A DNA stretch of 64,000 nt from Citrus sinensis (GCF_022201045.2 NC_068558.1:49517501-49581500), one strand, 5' to 3'; positions 1 through 14,205 are shown, counted from the first letter of the stretch. Program-made: numbers and translations. The notes: generated by a model from the sequence alone, not told the origin.

Positions 1-3000
1 GGTTTTGGCAAAACCGGCCATATTGTAAATTTTGCCAATGGCTAAGAAAGTCACTGTTGAGAATGTCAGACTTGTGCTCCAATGGTTCGACACGAGCAGA
101 CCTTCTCATAGAACTTGAAGTACTTGACGCCTCTGACTGATCAAGTCCCTCAGACAAATCAAACTTTTGACCAGAATCACTGCTTCCCAGGCCCTCTTCC
201 CCACTAAAATGGCTTGTTGATGCATCAGAGGTTCCTGACTCAGTTGGGAAGTTGTATATTGGAAGCATCGTAAAAAAGGGAACAGGTGGACCTGTGGGAT
301 AAAAGGTCAAGGGAACAACCTCTGAATTGTCCGCGGACCTTTGTCGAGCACCGTGACCTAAGAGGACAGGAGCAATCGGAATCACTGATTCTGACCCACT
401 TGTCTGAGCTTCTTCAGATCCGGGCATTTGATGCCTTGGAATATGTAAAGGAGCAAGGGATTGAAGTCCTACACTCCTGTCTGGTATTTCAGACCCCATG
501 GTTGGAAGCAGATTCCATTCTTTGTTGTCTTCATCAGCCTGAACAGAAGAATGTTCTGACACACTACTACCTTTTCCATACACTGGAGAAGCAGTAGAAG
601 CCATTTTTCTACCCCTTTTTTCTTTAGCTGGTTTTGAGACCTTTGCCGATGATCCTTCCCAAGAACTCTCAGAATTGGTTTTACTTCTCACAGAACTTGT
701 ATGTGAAGCAGGCATAGATCTTGAGCTGGCAGATCTGTCATCAAAGTAAACCTCGTTACCTCTACTATCTAGATAATGGAAAGAATCTTCATGATCTTCC
801 CTCATTGACTCCCCGGCATCTTTGTTGAATTTATGTGGAGCTCTTCTAGCACTGCCAGAGGCACCTATCTGAGATGAAGGAAGAAGGTTATAACCAGCTG
901 AAGTTGATTGCTGCTTATCGTCAGACTGAAGCATCTCAAAATTTCCATTCTCAAGATCAAATCCGCCACCAGAACCCCGGTTCTGCTGATGCCAGTAATC
1001 ATTATCACCCTCCATAGGGTTCGTTTCCACAGGACCAAAATTTTCATTACCGCGTTCAAGTGAATCTTCCGGGCTTGAGGTCAATCCAACACCAGGAAAA
1101 AAATGGGTTAAAGGTGAGGAAACCAAACTTTGGGGAAACTGCATGTTGGCACCCGATGCAGTCTCAATGAAGGGAAGATTGGTGGGAACCATTCCACCCA
1201 AATTTCTCTGAGAATATCCCATTGAAGTTAGAATTGAATGTGGTAGAGGAAGAGGTAAGTGACCAGAAGCTAAATTCAGTGGAATGCGGACCTGTCCATT
1301 AAAACCATGAGCCATGGAAGATGCCATCAAGTTCACAAGATCTTGCTCTTCCTGTTGCATCCCTTGTGTCCCTGCAACAGAAGAAAATTCTTCACTCATA
1401 GCACCCAAGACCAGATCATCACCGTAACTATTAAACACACTGTTTGAATCAGCAGTAGCATCAAAGCTCTGACAGGATGCAGTGTGACTAACAGATGAAG
1501 GATTGCCAGTTGAAGATCTAATGTCATGGCTTGCCAAAATATCAGATTCCAAGTTCTTCCTTCTACTATTCTCCAACTTTGAAGAAGACATCTGGCATTT
1601 TACACTTTCTGGGGGTTTCTTAGGCCGCCCTTGGGAGGTAACTTCACCATACGTGTCTGTAAGCTCGGGGCTAGAGCGTGTACGTGCAAACAGATATCTA
1701 CCCTTAATGTCACCAATCATTATATCAGGTTTAAAACTTCTGTTACCTTTATCATTATTTGCATTCTGATTAATACTAGCATCCCTTCTACCCTGATCAA
1801 AAGCCCTGGTGCTATTCAAGTTACCATAGTTTTTTTGGGTTTGTGTATGAGAAACTGTGGAAACAGAACTGACCCTAAAAGTACTTTCAACAGGACTATT
1901 AATATGCTGAGATGAAGCACTACCATGCGATCTGTCAACTTGAGATTCACAACCAATGGAAATCTCATTTCTTTTGCCACCTAAACCTGAATTGTTGTGG
2001 AGATTCTCAGGCTCATGTTGATGGTCTCGATTTGACAATCGCAAGCGCCACAAGTCATTCCTTGGTGCATCCGGACGAACACCGCTACCATGTCTATCCC
2101 AGGTATTCATAAAAAACTGATTTACTTCATAATATAAGTCCTCATTGGGACAATCAAGTAACCTTGCCAGCCTTTTAGCCCCAAATGCAAATGCACTGCG
2201 TATCCTAAAGAAGTTACCTGGCCAATTTATATAGACAGAAGGAAACAAATTACAAAATTTCAGATAGTAGAAAATCAGACCAAGAATTACAAGCACATCA
2301 AAAGCACTACAATCTCATAGCCGATACTCCATATTTGTGCAACAATATATTGAACTCAGACCATATAAATGTATTTGTGCATGCTTATAAGTCTATGCTC
2401 CATACCATTTGCTTCACAGATGCAGTGAATTTTGCCAAAATGTGTGAAGGTTATCGACGGCTACACTAAAAATAGGATCATACAAAGAATATAAAAGATG
2501 TTTTGAGGTAAAAATAGATTATTTGAAGGTTATTAACAACTACAGTGGACTCATTTAGAATTCCATCCCAAAGAAAAAGTGAAGCCAACGAAGTCACAAA
2601 CACAAAACACTTGTAAACAAATAATCTTCATCATAATGCCTAGTATGCCCTCTACATTTATTACAAATATTTAAATATGGAAACTCCATAGTTAATATAA
2701 ACATATCCAGGATCATCTGAGCGTGACCCCTTGGGCGTAGCTCTGCTGGCCGCGTATGCATTTTGCACCCATGGTTGCCCAAGTTTGAATGATAATATGG
2801 AAAGGGTTGATGTGGATAAGGTTCTCATCCCCATCCAAACCTTCTAAAATTTTTTAAAATAAATTACTGTGTGTATTCCATGTATTTATTCTGCTCATGG
2901 TTTTATTTTATTTGTTAAAAGTAAGCATCACCACAATAAGTGTGGGAGGGTTAGAAAAAGTCACAGGTAACTTCTTGGACAATGCCCTTCTTGAGAATAA

Positions 3001-5418
3001 ATGAACTACAAGATACCAGATGCATAAAGTGAATCAATGGAGACCAACACAGGAGTTCACCTAGTAAAGAAGTGAAATTTTCTATTGTGAAGAAAAATTA
3101 AGAAAGTAACCAAGCAAAAACATAGTAAAATGTCATTGATAGCATACGATCATAAAAAGGTTAGCATATATGAAGCCACAACTAAACTAAAATATAACCT
3201 TCTTATGCTAACGGACATTGGAGCCCAAGCAGGCTACAAAAAAGAACCACATGAAGACAGTTCAAATTGCCACTGGAAAATGGTAGGTAAGAAATAAAAA
3301 TAAGCAAAACATTAAAAAATAGGAACAGGCAATGTTTCATAGAATTACAAAGACCATTCAAAAAAAAAAAGAAAGACATTAATTCAAAATAAAATTAATA
3401 GTATCACATTCACCATGCCAGAGGAATGAACAGATGATATCACAGTATCGCAACAAATAATAAGCCCACAAAAGAAATAGAACTGTAGTATATAGTTTGT
3501 CAATGCACCTTTACTAACACTGCGCCCAAGGTTGTTGTTTACACGCAAAGGATCGATGACATTAAAATGTTTTGAAACAAAGGGTTGGCCCTGATTTTCT
3601 TGGCCACCAGGAAAAACAGCATATGTAGAACTACAAGCATCAAGAAACAATTTGCTAAGAAGTAACACTCCACCATCTTTTCGAGGAGGTTCCGCTGTAA
3701 AACAGACCAAGAGGAAACATCAAGCTTGACGATCACTTATGCGAGGATCAAAATTAGAATTTTCAAGCAAAATATCTATACCCGTTACATCTGGAAGCGA
3801 ACTGATGGGTACAGGACCCCAAAGGCTTAGACAGAAGTTGTCCCAGTCAAACTTGCTAAAAAACTCCAGAAAACGATAAAGGACCTACAAGTGGAAAGAA
3901 AAAAACTATCAGCCTACTAAAAGGACAAATGTATGAAAATAGTGAGAAAATGTTCACATAGCCACCTCAAGCGGACCAGCAAAAGAATTGTTGAAAACAT
4001 GAAATATGTAAAGAACCAATGTCTCCAAGGCATATGTTGATATAAGTCCATGGTGAGCACCCAATATTCGGCTTTCATAATAACACCAAGCCTTTATCAG
4101 TATAATGCTGCGCTTGAAAAGATGATTCTGATTTATCATATGATCAACCTATTTAAGCAGAAAAAAACAGTTAGCAAATAAACATAATCAGCATAATGGA
4201 TTACAATTTGAAAAGGAAACGTTCAATGGCAAAGTTTGAAGGATGCACCACGGACCTCCTCAAGGAAACAAAGAGTGCATAACCCACCAAGCTGGTTAAA
4301 TGATATGTCTACCACAATATTTTCGACAAGGCACTTTATTATCTTTACCTACAAATAATAACAGAAAAAGAATGTTAAATTCAGTACAAAACAAAAAACT
4401 TGAGGCAAAATGGGCTTATATAGGTTACATTAGAATTTATGCAGAAAATCCACAAACAAGAATTTAGATAACCATAATAATAGTAACGGTTTAGTGGACA
4501 AACAAGCATCTTCTCAGATGAATAAATCACCACAATCAGTCACAACGAATAGCATTGCAACTCTGAAACTAAAATTTCAGGGGATAAATCCAAACTTATC
4601 TCCAGTTAAAATAAATCACAAGTTTGAAATTTGTAAAACTCTATCAGATGGAAATTTTGCATCAAATAATACAGGGCATGAATGGAAGATATGAGCCACA
4701 ATCTTTAGAAAACTAAGGTACGATGAAACTCACTTCTGCCTGAATGTACTGAACCTCCTTGACACGGAATTCAGCATGCTCATTCTTCTCTTCGTTTTCC
4801 AACATATCACGCACCTGATGAGCCCATGTGTCTTTCAAAGTTTGATTATCACTAAAAGCTGTTAAGTCAATGTCCCCATCTGGTAAATAGGTCTTAAGGG
4901 GTACAGACCCAAAAGTAAAAACCTGTACACGAAAATAATCACTAGTGAATAATAACATAAAATAAATGAAAATGCAAAAGCTTAAATGATGCCAATTTGT
5001 TCAACATCCCATCACATTCACTAAATATAGGATGATTGCAACTATTTATGCCTGTGTTTTGACTAATAAGTTAAACCGGGATATACAACATTAACAAAAT
5101 TCAACATAATACATGTTCATTTGGTCGAATCAATAAAGCAACGCAACATAAACAAATTCTCACATATATGTAAAAGTTGGCAACCTGACAAGGAACGCAT
5201 TTGCTAATGAGGCGCTGAACATAATCTGCAACAGCATTGCGGCGTTCTTCGGAAAAGGGGTTGGGCTGAATGCAGGCAATAAGCTCTGCAGTTCTCTCCT
5301 CTGCCTTCAACCATCGTTCCGGGTCAAGTGCTCGGATCACTGAACCCGCTTCATTGGGCAATAACCCGTTTAATAATAGCCCACTTGGTGGCTCTCTCCG
5401 CCCTTCATGCTCTCCCAT
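1..5418 (-). CDS. PAP/OAS1-type nucleotidyltransferase, copy 1 (3' end beyond window)
   Basis: Seven exons read on the minus strand: 5185-5418, 4734-4922, 4256-4348, 3966-4148, 3782-3884, 3509-3694 and 2217-1 (open at the window edge). All junctions are GT-AG and the frame is continuous. Exon 2 holds the nucleotidyltransferase signature FGSVPLKTYLPDGDIDLTAF, with GS and the DxD pair. Exon 3 supplies a likely third acidic residue in VVDIAFNQLGG. Exons 4-6 match the PAP/OAS1 substrate-binding region (LFKRSIILIKAWCYYESR; NNLGRSVSKG), which continues into exon 7. The rest of exon 7 is a long Ser-rich, low-complexity tail. Plant members of this family are poorly characterised; the fold suggests nucleotide transfer to RNA, but the substrate is unknown. 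Compared with copy 2, this copy keeps the family residues I remember as conserved, so it is probably the functional one. Confidence 0.85.
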
Positions 5419-7156
5419 GCAATCCCTTTAATTTTCGCTTTGCTAATCTTTACCCAAAATGTCACCGCCACCACCACCACAACTACTAAAACAACTTGCC
5501 GATCAAACTAAGTTTTTCGAATTCAAAGTCTATCAGTTTTGTTTTTATGCTTGAGTTTCAATTATTATTAACCTTTTTCTTAAGTAATAGTAAGAAGAAT
5601 TTTAGGTTTTGAAATTTATATAACCTAAAGAAGAATACAAAATTGTAAATTTATAACAAACTGAATATATTAGTAAAGAAAAAGGATATGCTGAAACCCT
5701 GAAGATAAAAATAAGAAGCAGATTAGTGATACAGATTGGTTGAGATTTATCAAAACCTAAGGAGAATGTTTTGAAGTTGGAAGCGTCGGCGAATCAACGA
5801 TGGAAAGTATAAAGATAGTTGTGAGGAGGAAGAGGGACCAAATAGCAAATGTAAAAGAGGGGATTGGGGCATTAAATTAAATGGTGGATAGATTGAGGGG
5901 CGGATCAAAATTAGGTTTCGGGAAGAAAGACAGAAAGAGAGGGCGTGTTTGGTCACAGGAATTTGGAATTGCTTTGTGGAGGCGAGGTTTTGACGATGAG
6001 GAAGTTTGTGCATTCGAGGGTTTCTAATTTATTTTTTTATTTTTAAATAATGAAAAAATATATTTGAGAAATAGAAACAGAGAGAGAAAGAAAGAGGGAG
6101 GATGATAGAATCTGGGAAAGGAACACGGAGAGAGAGCAAGAGGGAGACAGGGCAGACGTAATAAAAAATAAATTAAATTAAAAAAATTTTTGAATTTTTT
6201 TTCTCTTACCGTTCTTTCCATTTTCCTTTTTTTATTTAAGAAGATTTTCGTTTTTATTTTTATTATTCGCCGCTGCCGTTTTGTACTTTTCCTTAATGAG
6301 TTGGGCTAGCCAATTGAAATTATGCAGGCCCATATAAGTGTTGGGCCCAATTTCTGTTGCAGGCAATTGAAGCAGGCCGCAGTAGTGATGGCAAACTACA
6401 TATATAAAATAAAAAAACACTACAAGTCCACATAAAATAATATGGATTCCAATATATATATATATAATTTATTTTTTACTTTAGTTTCATTTATGTTTTT
6501 TAATTAATTCTATTATGTTTTTCATTTAACTTATATATTTTTATTTAATTTTAATTTAGTAAATAATTTAATTAAAAAATAATGCGATATCCTTTTTTCG
6601 GCCGGATCCGGATTCGAATTTGGATATGTACGGATTCTATAATTTAGCATCTGGATCCACATTTTTTAATATGCGGATCCAAATTTTTCCATATCTGAAT
6701 GTTCCAAATCTTTGCGAATTCAGACTGTACCCCGATATTTTTACCGTCCCAAGGCCGCAGCCTCATTGCCTTTATATACTTTTTTGTCATTTTAAAGCCA
6801 TAAATTTATTTCAGCTGTCTGCGTTTATAAAAATCCACAATAAATCATATGATAAGAAATTTTGAAAATTTAGATTTTGTTTATATTCTCTCACGGGAAT
6901 CATATCATCTGAATAACATAAGTTCATTTAAAACTTCGAACTGGATCAATTAATTTAAATAAATTGGATTGTATTTAATAGGATTTTAAATCAAATAATT
7001 ATTTTTAATTACCATTTCGATTATGAAAATAAACAAACAATTAATGGATGGTGCAGTATCTTGATTGAAATGCCTTGAAGGTTTCTTGTTCTCCTTTTTC
7101 TGGAAATAGCACTTTTGTTTTTCTCACTCTAAATTGCTAATTACAAGAAGATTGTG
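11..7156. repeat. Tandem segmental duplication, copy 1
   Basis: This 7146-bp unit is repeated directly downstream at a few percent divergence judged by eye. At the left end the offset to copy 2 is exactly 7146; small indels reduce it to about 7114 near 5 kb. One example is a segment at about 2834-2880 that is absent from copy 2. The unit starts inside the last exon of the nucleotidyltransferase gene and ends about 1.74 kb upstream of its start codon. Copy 1 therefore keeps the original 3' end of the gene but only a short stretch of original upstream DNA. Confidence 0.95.
5419..7123. other. Upstream region of copy 1, no gene seen
   Basis: AT-rich leader and promoter region of the copy 1 nucleotidyltransferase. 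It contains a purine-rich stretch at about 6075-6160 and a cluster of GGATCC/GGATTC-like words at about 6600-6680 that recurs in copy 2 near 13730-13810. At 6999-7008 it has TTATTTTTAA, the unoccupied site of the transposon found in copy 2. The short ORFs here show no family resemblance. Confidence 0.6.
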
Positions 7157-10100
7157 AAACCGGCCATATTGTAAATTTTGCCAATGGCTAGGAAAGTCAC
7201 TGTTGAGAATGTCAAACTTGTGCTCCAATGGTTCGACATGAGCAGACCTTCTCATAGAAATTGAAGTACTTGACGCCTCTGACTGATCAAGTCCCTCAGA
7301 CATATCAAACTTTTGACCAGAATCACTGCTTCCCAGGCCCTCTTCCCCACTAAAATGGCTTGTTGATGCATCAGAGGTTCCTGACTCAGTTGGGAAGTTG
7401 TACATTGGAAGCATCGTAAAAAAGCTAACAGGTGGACCTGTGGGATAAAAGGTCCAGGGAACAACCTCTGAATTGTCCGGGGACCTTTGTCGAGCACCAT
7501 GACCTAAGAGGACAGGAGCAATCGGAATCACTGATTCTGACCCACTTGTCTGAGCTTCTTCAGATCCGGGCATTTGATGCCTTGGAATATGTAAAGGAGC
7601 AAGGGATTGAAGTCCTACACTCCTGTCTGGTATTTCAGACCCCATGGTTGGAAGCAGATTCCATTCTTTGTTGTCTTCATCAGCCTGAACAGAAGAATTT
7701 TCTGACACACTACTACCTTTTCCATACACTGGAGAAGCAGTAGAAGCCATTTTTCTACCCCTTTTTTCTTTAGCTGGTTTTGAGACCTTTGCCGATGATC
7801 CTTCCCAAGAACTCTCAGAATTGGTTTTACTTTTCACAGAACTTGTATGTGAAGCAGGCATAGATCTTGAACTGGCAGATCTGTCATCAAAGTAAACCTC
7901 GTTACCTCTACTATCTAGATAATGGAAAGAATCTTCATGATCTTCCCTCATTGACTCCCTGGCATCTTTGTTGAATTTATGTGGAGCTCTTCTAGCACTG
8001 CTAGAGGCACCTATCTGAGATGAAGGAAGAAGGTTATAACCAGCTGAAGTTGATTGCTGCTTATCGTCAGACTGAAGCATCTCAAAATTTCCATTCTCAA
8101 GATCAAATCCGCCACCAGAACCCCGGTCCTGCTGATGCCAGTAATCATTATCACCCTCCATAGGGTTCGTTTCCACAGGACCAAAATTTTCATTACCGCG
8201 TTCAAGTGAATCTTCCGAGCTTGAGGTCAATCCAACACCAGGAAAAAAATGGGTTAATGGTGAGGAAACCAAACTTTGGGGAAACTGCATGTTGGCACCC
8301 GATGCAGTCTCAATGAAGGGAAGATTGGTGGGAACCATTCCACCCAAATTTCTCTGAGAATATCCCATTGAAGTTAGAATTGAATGTGGTAGAGGAAGAG
8401 GTAAGTGACCAGAAGCTAAATTCAGTGGAATGCGGACCTGTCCATTAAAACCATGAGCCATGGAAGATGCCATCAAGTTCACAAGATCTTGCTCTTCCTG
8501 TTGCATCCCTTGTGTCCCTGCAACAGAAGAAAATTCTTCACTCATAGCACCCAAGACCAGATCATCACCGTAACTATTAAACACACTGTTTGAATCAGCA
8601 GTAGCATCAAAGCTCTGACAGGATGCAGTGTGACTAACAGATGAAGGATTGTCAGTTGAAGATCTAATGTCATGGCTTGCCAAAATATCAGATTCCAAGT
8701 TCTTCCTTCTACTATTCTCCAACTTTGAAGAAGACATCTGGCATTTTACACTTTCTGGGGGTTTCTTAGGCCGCCCTTGGGAGGTAACTTCACCATACGT
8801 GTCTGTAAGCTCGGGGCTAGAGCGTGTCCGTGCAAACAGATATCTACCCTTAATGTCACCAATCATTGTATCAGGTTTAAAACTTCTGTTACCTTTATCA
8901 TTATTTGCATTCTGATTAATACTAGCATCCCTTCTACCCTGATCAAAAGCCCTGGTGCTATTCAAGTTACCATAGTTCTTTTGGGTTTGTGTACGAGAAA
9001 CTGTGGAAACAGAACTGACCCTAAAAGTACTTTCAACAGGACTATTAATATGCTGAGATGAAGCACTACCATGCGATCTGTCAACTTGAGATTCACAACC
9101 AATGGAAATCTCATTTCTTTTGCCACCTAAACCTGAATTGTTGTGGAGATTCTCAGGCTCATGTTGATGGTCTCGATTTGACAATCGCAAGCGCCACAAG
9201 TCATTCCTTGGTGCATCCGGACGAATGCCGCTACCATGTCTATCCCGGGTATTCATAAAAAACTGATTTACTTCATTATATAAGTCCTCATTGGGACAAT
9301 CAAGTAACCTTGCCAGCCCTTTAGCCCCAAATGCAAATGCCGTGCGTATCCTAAAGAAGTTACCTGGCCAATTTATATAGACAGAAGGAAACAAATTACA
9401 AAATTTCAGATAGTAGAAAATCAGACCAAGAATTACAAGCACATCAAAAGCACTACAATCTCATAGCCGATACTCCATATTTGTGCACCAATATATTGAA
9501 CTCAGACCATATAAATGTATTTGTGCAAGCTTATAAGTATATGTTCCATACCATTTGCTTCACAGATGCAGTGAATTTTGCCAAAATGTGTGAAGGTTAT
9601 CGACGGCTACACTAAAAATAGGATCATACAAAGAATATAAAAGATGTTTTGAGGTAAAAATAGATTATTTGAAGGTTATTAACAACTACAGTGGACTCAT
9701 TTAGAATTCCATCCCAAAGAAAAAGTGAAGCCAATGAAGTCACAAACACAAAACACTTGTAAACAAATAAATTATATTATAAAAGGTTATCTTCATCATA
9801 ATGCCTATTAAGCCCTTTACATTTATTAAAAATATTTAAATATAGAAACCCCATAGTTAATATAAACATATCTAGGATCATCTGAGCGTGACACCTTGGG
9901 CGTAGCTCTGCTGGCCGCGTATGCACTTTGCACCCACGGTCGCCCAACTTTGAATGATAATATGGAAAGGGTTGATGCGGGTAAGGTTCTCATCCCCATG
10001 TATTTATTCTGCTCTTGGTTTTATTTCATTTGTTAAAAGTAAGCACCACCACAATAAGTGTGGGAGGGTTAGAAAAAGTCACAGGTAACTTCTTAGACAA

Positions 10101-12532
10101 TGCCCTTCTCGAGAATAAATCAACTACAAGATACCAGATGCATAAAGTGAATCAATGGAGACCAACACAGGAGTTCACCTAGTAAAGAAGTGAAATTTTC
10201 TATTGTGAAGAAAAATTAAGAAAGTAACCAAGCAAAAACATATTAAGATGCCATTCATAGCATACAATCATAAAAAGGTTAGGCATATATGAAGCCACAA
10301 CTAAACTAAAATATAACCTGCTTATGCTAACCGACATTGGAGCCCAAGCAGGCTACAAAAAAGAACCACATGAAGACAGTTCAAATTGCCACTGGAAAAT
10401 GGTAGGTAAGAAATAAAAATAAGCAAAACATTAAAAAATAGGAACAGGCAATGTTTCATGGAATTACAAAGATCATTCAAAAAAAAAAGAAAGATATTAA
10501 TTCAAAATAAAATTAATAGTATCACATTCACCATGCCAGAGGAATGAACAGAAGTGATCACAGTATCGCAACAAATAATAAGCCCACAAAAGAAATAGAA
10601 CTGTAGTATATAGTTTGTCAATGCACCTTTACTAACACTGCGCCCAAGGTTGTTGTTTACACGCAAAGGATCGATGACATTAAAATGTTTTGAAACAAAG
10701 GGTTGGCCCTGATTTTCTTGGCCACAGGGAAAATCAGCATATGCATACCTACAAGAATCAAGAAACGATTTGCTAAGAAGTAACACTCCACCATATTTTC
10801 GAGGAGGTTCCGCTGTAAAACAGACCAAGGGGAAACATCAAGCTTGATGATCACTTATGCGAGGATCAAAATTAGAATTTTCAAGCAAAATATCTATACC
10901 CGTTACATCTGGAAGCAAACTGATGGGTACAGGACCCCAAAGGCTTAGACAGAAGTTGTCCCAGTCAAACTTGCTAAAAAACTCTAGAAAACGATAAAGG
11001 ACCTACGAGTGGAAAGATAAAAACTATCAGACTACTAAAAGTACAAATGTATGAAAATAGTGAGAAAATGTTCACATAGCCACCTCAAGCGGACCAGCAA
11101 AAGAACCATTGAAAACATGAAATATGTAAAGAACCAATGTGACCAAGGCATAAGATGATATAAGTCCATGGTGACCACCCAATATTCGGCTTTCATAATA
11201 ACACCAAGCCTTTATCAGTATAATGCTGCGCTTGAAAAGATGATTCTCATTTATCAAATGATCAACCTATTTAAGCAGAGAAAAACAATTAGCAAATAAA
11301 CATAATCATCATAATGGATTACAATTTGAAAAGGAAACGTTCAATGGCAAAGTTGATGCACCACGGACCTCATCAAGGAAACAAAGAGTGCATAACCCAC
11401 CAAGCTGGTTAAATGCTATGTCTACAACAAAATTATCGACAAGGCACTTTATTATCTTTACCTACAAATAATAACAGAAAAAGAATGTTAAATTCAGTAC
11501 AAAACAAAAAACTTGAGGCAAAATGGGCTTATATAGGTTACATTAGAATTTATGCAGAAAATCCACAAATAAGAATTTAGATAACCATAATAACAGTAAC
11601 GGTTTAGTGGACAATCAAGCATCTTCTCAGATAAATAAATCACCACAATCAGTCACAACGAATAGCATTGCAACTCTGAAACTAAAATTTCAGGGGATAA
11701 ATCCAAACTTATCTCCAGTTAAAATAAATCACAAGTTTGAAATTTGTAAAACTACATCAGACGGAAATTTTCCATCAAATAATACAGGGCATGAATGGAA
11801 GACTATGAGCCACAATCTTTAGAAAACCAGGGTACGATGAAACTCACTTCTGCCTGAATGTACTGAACCTCCTTGACACGGAATTCAGCATGCTCATTCT
11901 TCTCTTCATTTTCCAACATATCACGCACCAGATGAGCCCATGTGTCCTTCAAAGTTTGATCATCACTAAAAGCTCCTAAGTCAATGTCCCTATCTGGTAA
12001 ATAGGTCTTAAGGGGTACAGACCCAAAAGTAAAAACCTGTACACAAAAATAATCACTAGTGAATAATAACATAAAATAAATGAAAATGCAAAAGCTTAAA
12101 TGATGCCAATTTGTTCAACACCCCATCACATTCACTAAATATAGGATGATTGCAACTATTTATGCCTGTGTTTTGACTAATAAGTTAAACCGGGATATAC
12201 AACATTAACAAAACTCAACATAATACATGTTCATTGGGTCGAATCAATAAAGCAACGCAGCATAAACAAATTCTCACACATATGTAAAAGTTGGCAACCT
12301 GACAAGGAAAGCATTGGATAATGAGGCGCCGAACATAAGCTGCAACAGCATTGCGGCGTTCTTCGGAAAAGGGGTCGGGCTGAATGCGGGCAATAAGCTC
12401 TGCAGTTATCTCCTCTGCCTTCAACCATCGTCCCGGGTCAAGTGGTCGGATCACTGAACCTGCTTCATTGGGCAATAACCCGTTTAATAATAGCCCACTT
12501 GGTGGCTCTCTCCGCCCTTCATGCTCTCCCAT
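7124..12532 (-). CDS. PAP/OAS1-type nucleotidyltransferase, copy 2, C-terminally truncated duplicate
   Basis: Seven exons on the minus strand: 12299-12532, 11848-12036, 11369-11461, 11084-11266, 10900-11002, 10627-10812 and 7124-9363. They total 3228 nt, for 1075 residues, with GT-AG introns and no internal stop. Domains are as in copy 1. The last exon is cut by the duplication junction at 7157-7161. After YGRF it reads ten foreign residues (HNLLVISNLE) derived from former upstream DNA, then stops. Several positions that look conserved in the family have changed relative to copy 1: PDGDID to PDRDID, DLTAF to DLGAF, STYALETL to SSYALVTL, NTWDRHGSG to NTRDRHGSG. The DxD pair itself is kept. It is either a young decaying paralogue or a gene with a new C-terminus. 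Transcription cannot be judged from sequence. Confidence 0.8.
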
Positions 12533-13560
12533 GCAATCCCTTTAATTTTCGCTTTGCTAATCTTTACCCAAAATGTCACCGCCACCGCCACCACAACTAC
12601 TAAAACAACTTGCCGATCAAACTAAGTTTCTCGAATTCAAAGTCTATCAGTTTTGTTTTTATGCTTGAGTTTCAATTATTATTAACCTTTTTCTTAAGTA
12701 ATAGTAAGAAGAATTTTAGGTTTTGACATTTATATAACCTAAAGAAGAATACAAAATTGTAAATTTATAACAAACTGAATATATTAGTAAAGAAAAAGGA
12801 TATGCTGAAACCCTGAAGATAAAAATAAGAAGCAGATTAGTGATACAGATTGGTTGAGATTTATCAAAACCTAAGGAGAATGTTTTGGAAGTTGGAAGCG
12901 TCGGCGAATCAACGATGGAAAGTATAAAGATAGTTGTGAGGAGGAAGAGGGACCAAATAGCAAATGTAAGAGAGGGGATTGGGGCATTAAATTAAATGGT
13001 GGATAGATTGAGGGGCGGATCAAAATTAGGTTTCGGGAAGAAAGACAGAAAGAGGGCGTGTTTGGTCACAGGAATTTGGAATTGCTTTGTGGAGGCGAGG
13101 TTTTGACGATGAGGAAGTTTGTGCATTCGAGGGTTTCTAATTTATTTTTTTATTTTTAAATAATGAAAAAATATATTTGAGAAATAGAAACAGAGAGAGA
13201 AAGAAAGAGGGAGGATGATAGAATCTGGGGAAGGAACACGGAGAGAGAGCGAGGAGGAGACAGGGCAGACGTAATAAAAAAATAAATTAAATTAAAAAAA
13301 AATTTGAATTTTTTTTCTCTCACCGTTCTTTCCAATTTCCGTTTTTTCTTTAAGAAGATTTTCGTTTTTATTTTTATTATTTGCCGCTGCCGTTTTGTAC
13401 TTTTCTTTAACGAGTTCGGCTAGCCAATTGAAATTATGCAGGCCCATATAAGTGTTGGGCCCAATTTCTGTTGCAGGCAATTGAAGCAGGCCGCAGTAGT
13501 GATGGCAAAATACATAAATAAAATTATAAAAACACTACAAATCCACATAAAATAATATGG

Positions 13561-13597
<37 letters not shown>

Positions 13598-14127
13598 TTT
13601 TTTACTTTAGTTTCACTTATGTTTTTTAATTAATTCTATTATGTTTTTCATTTAACTTATACATTTTTCATTTAAATTTAATTTTGTAAATAATTTAATT
13701 AAAAAATAATGCAATATCCTTTTTTCGGTTGGATCTGAAATCGAATCGAGATTCGTACGGATTCTACAATTTAACATCTAGATTCACATTTTTTAATGTG
13801 CGGATTCGAACTTTTCCGTATCTAAATGTTCCAGATCTTTACAGATTTAGGTTGTACCCCAATTTTTTTGTCGTCCCTAGGCCGCAGCCTCATTGTCTTT
13901 ATGTACTTTTTTTGTCATTTTAGAGCAATAAATTTATTTCAGCTGTCTGCATTTATAAAAATCCATAATAAATCATATGATGGGAAATTTTAAAAATTTA
14001 GATTTTGTTTATATTCTCTCAAGGGAATCATATCATCGGAATAACATAAGTTCATTTAAAACTTCGAACTGGATCAATTAATTTAAATAAAATTAGATTG
14101 TATTTAATAGGAATTTAAATCAAATAA
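12533..14127. other. Upstream region of copy 2, no gene seen
   Basis: Leader and promoter DNA of the copy 2 gene, parallel to 5419-6998 of copy 1. It differs by a longer (AT)n run at about 13566-13592 and scattered substitutions. The proximal 1.6 kb upstream of the start codon is intact; the transposon lies just beyond it. Confidence 0.6.
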
Positions 14128-14137
14128 TTATTTTTAA

Positions 14138-14205
14138 GAAAAATTCTATAATACCGTAATAAAAATTACGGTATTAATGCCGTAATTACTGTACACCGTT
14201 GGATT
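14138..14205. repeat. Left terminal inverted repeat of the Mutator-like element
   Basis: Begins GAAAAATTCTATAAT and pairs with the right end. It contains its own perfect hairpin, AATACCGTAAT then AAAA then ATTACGGTATT. It ends at ACCGTTGGATT. Confidence 0.85.

Noticed and set aside
1503-2112. Plus-strand ORFs inside the nucleotidyltransferase gene, conserved in both duplicates (also 8649-9258)
   Set aside because: They are antisense shadows of the long coding exon. Their conservation only reflects the segmental duplication.
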